64,000 bases of DNA from Tsukamurella ocularis. Lineage in GTDB: Bacteria; Actinomycetota; Actinomycetes; Mycobacteriales; Mycobacteriaceae. Under the pieces are notes generated by a model. It was given only the letters and a program-made list of their open reading frames with translations. It was not told the DNA's origin and made no database searches. The stretch spans positions 186,001-250,000 of the forward strand of contig NZ_JANUCJ010000004.1 of the NCBI RefSeq assembly GCF_024807615.1. Reading direction: 5' to 3'. Below, in pieces: positions 62,968-64,000 of the stretch. Made by a program: the position numbers and the translations under genes. Each line of letters starts with the position of its first letter. Position 1 is the first letter of the stretch.

Positions 62968-63930
62968 ATGACCGACCAGCAGCCGGCTCCCAACCCGCAC
63001 GCCACGGCGGACGAGGTTGAGGCCGCATTCTCCGATACGAAGCTCGCCCAGGTGCTCTACCACGACTGGGAAGCCGAGACGTACGACGAGAAGTGGCACA
63101 TCAGCTTCGACGAGCGGTGCATCGACTACGCCCGCGAGCGTTTCGAGGCCGCCACCGGCGGGGAGAACGAGAAGCCCTACGGTCGAGCCCTGGAGCTGGG
63201 CTGCGGCACCGGCTTCTTCCTGCTCAACCTCATGTCCGCGGGGGTCGCGGAGACCGGCTCGGTCACCGACCTCTCGCCCGGCATGGTGAAGGTCGCGCTG
63301 CGCAACGGCGAGGCCCTCGGCCACACCGTCGACGGGCGCGTCGCGGACGCGGAGACGATCCCGTACGAGGACAACACGTTCGACCTGGTCGTCGGACACG
63401 CCGTGCTGCACCACATCCCCGACGTGGAGCAGTCGCTGCGCGAGGTGCTGCGCGTGCTCAAGCCCGGCGGCCGGTTCGTCTTCGCGGGCGAGCCCACCAC
63501 CATCGGCGACTTCTACGCTCGCTGGCTCGGGCGGATCACCTGGGGCATCACCACCAACGCGACGAAGCTTCCGTTCCTCGCGGACTGGCGCCGCCCGCAG
63601 GCCGAGCTCGACGAGTCCTCGCGCGCCGCGGCGCTCGAGGCCGTCGTCGACATCCACACCTTCGACCCCGACGAGATGGAGGCCATGGCGGCCCGCGCCG
63701 GCGCCGTCGAGGTCGAGGCCACCACCGACGAGTTCACCGCCGCCTTCCTCGGCTGGCCCGTGCGCACCTTCGAGGCCGCCGTACCGCCGTCGAAGCTCGG
63801 CTTCGGCTGGGCCGGGTTCGCCTTTGGCGGCTGGAAGAAGCTCTCCGCGCTCGACGAGGCCGTGATGCGCCGCATCGTGCCGCGCAAGTTCTTCTACAAC
63901 CTGGCCATCACGGGCACCAAGCCCGAGTAG
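62968..63930 (+). CDS. SAM-dependent methyltransferase (Rv3038c-like)
   Basis: A 320-residue class I methyltransferase with motif I LELGCGTGFFLLNL, the VTDLSPGMVKVAL acidic loop, DAETIPYEDNTFDLVVGHAVLHHIPD and VLRVLKPGGRFVFAGEP. The C-terminal half is helical and family-specific. It occupies the Rv3038c position. The methyl acceptor is unknown. Start ATG follows GAAAGGCC. Confidence 0.9.
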   Translation: MTDQQPAPNPHATADEVEAAFSDTKLAQVLYHDWEAETYDEKWHISFDERCIDYARERFEAATGGENEKPYGRALELGCGTGFFLLNLMSAGVAETGSVTDLSPGMVKVALRNGEALGHTVDGRVADAETIPYEDNTFDLVVGHAVLHHIPDVEQSLREVLRVLKPGGRFVFAGEPTTIGDFYARWLGRITWGITTNATKLPFLADWRRPQAELDESSRAAALEAVVDIHTFDPDEMEAMAARAGAVEVEATTDEFTAAFLGWPVRTFEAAVPPSKLGFGWAGFAFGGWKKLSALDEAVMRRIVPRKFFYNLAITGTKPE

Positions 63931-63946
63931 TCCGGGCACGCCGGGT

Positions 63947-64000
63947 TTGGACGGGGCCGATCTCGCCTATCTCCGCACGGCCGACGGCGCCGCTGCCGTC
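63947..64000 (+). CDS. Possible start of the next gene (partial)
   Basis: A TTG at 63947 opens a frame running to the window end with DGADLAYLRTADGAAAV. In M. tuberculosis the next gene is Rv3037c, a SAM-binding THUMP-like protein, which is a plausible match. Too short to be sure. Confidence 0.35.
   Translation, partial: MDGADLAYLRTADGAAAV

Overview
This is a 64 kb chromosomal window of roughly 70% GC from a mycolic-acid actinobacterium (order Mycobacteriales). The evidence is a complete mce lipid-import operon, two mycothiol-dependent maleylpyruvate-isomerase-like proteins, an F420-type deazaflavin reductase, many GTG starts with 4-nt stop/start overlaps, and several likely leaderless genes. 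Gene order on both sides matches the M. tuberculosis block Rv3057c to Rv3038c as I remember it: SDR, TetR, FMN reductase, nrdHIE ... nrdF, fecB, ctaD, serB2, ABC ATPase, Nudix, echA17, methyltransferase. A Tsukamurella- or Gordonia-like genus is my guess; the window alone does not settle it.

Layout. 1-8.8 kb: the end of a DsbA-like gene, tRNA-Ala(GGC), small metabolic genes, a GntR/Nudix/membrane-hydroxylase group with a clear FadR-type operator, an MFS exporter, CopD, GNAT, an ArsR/SRPBCC pair and a decapeptide-repeat protein. 8.9-11.6 kb: UDP-glucose dehydrogenase and an alpha/beta hydrolase. 11.6-17.6 kb: a five-gene minus-strand sulfur-scavenging operon (aliphatic sulfonate ABC transporter, arylsulfatase, TauD/AtsK-type dioxygenase). 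17.6-21.1 kb: tRNA hydroxylase TrhO coupled to a CobW GTPase, then a secreted amidase-fold protein that has lost its catalytic residues. 21.2-26.6 kb: SDR, TetR, FMN reductase and nrdHIE. 27.2-37.4 kb: a ten-gene mce operon on the minus strand. 37.9-47.3 kb: a molybdopterin oxidoreductase with a CBS protein, two TetR regulators with palindromic operators, and assorted enzymes. 47.4-49.5 kb: nrdF and a coupled membrane gene. 49.5-55 kb: carbonic anhydrase, a LigD-type polymerase, FprB with a diiron oxygenase, and FecB. 55.2-64 kb: ctaD, serB, glgX, ABC ATPase, Nudix, enoyl-CoA hydratase and methyltransferase.

How genes work together. NrdH, NrdI, NrdE and NrdF form one class Ib ribonucleotide reductase, but nrdF lies about 21 kb from nrdHIE with the mce operon between. 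Both promoters carry two NrdR-box-like sites 32 bp apart, which would keep the split locus co-regulated. The mce proteins form a permease/substrate-channel complex. The Ssu transporter feeds the dioxygenase and sulfatase. FprB probably supplies electrons to the neighbouring AurF-like diiron oxygenase.

The less ordinary observations are a strongly over-represented word (GACGGTGCC, used in all reading frames), the degenerate amidase, the 18 tandem decapeptides, a possible CTG start after nrdF, a possible G-tract frameshift in an exporter, and several precise palindromes overlapping promoters. I saw no insertion sequence, prophage or CRISPR array.
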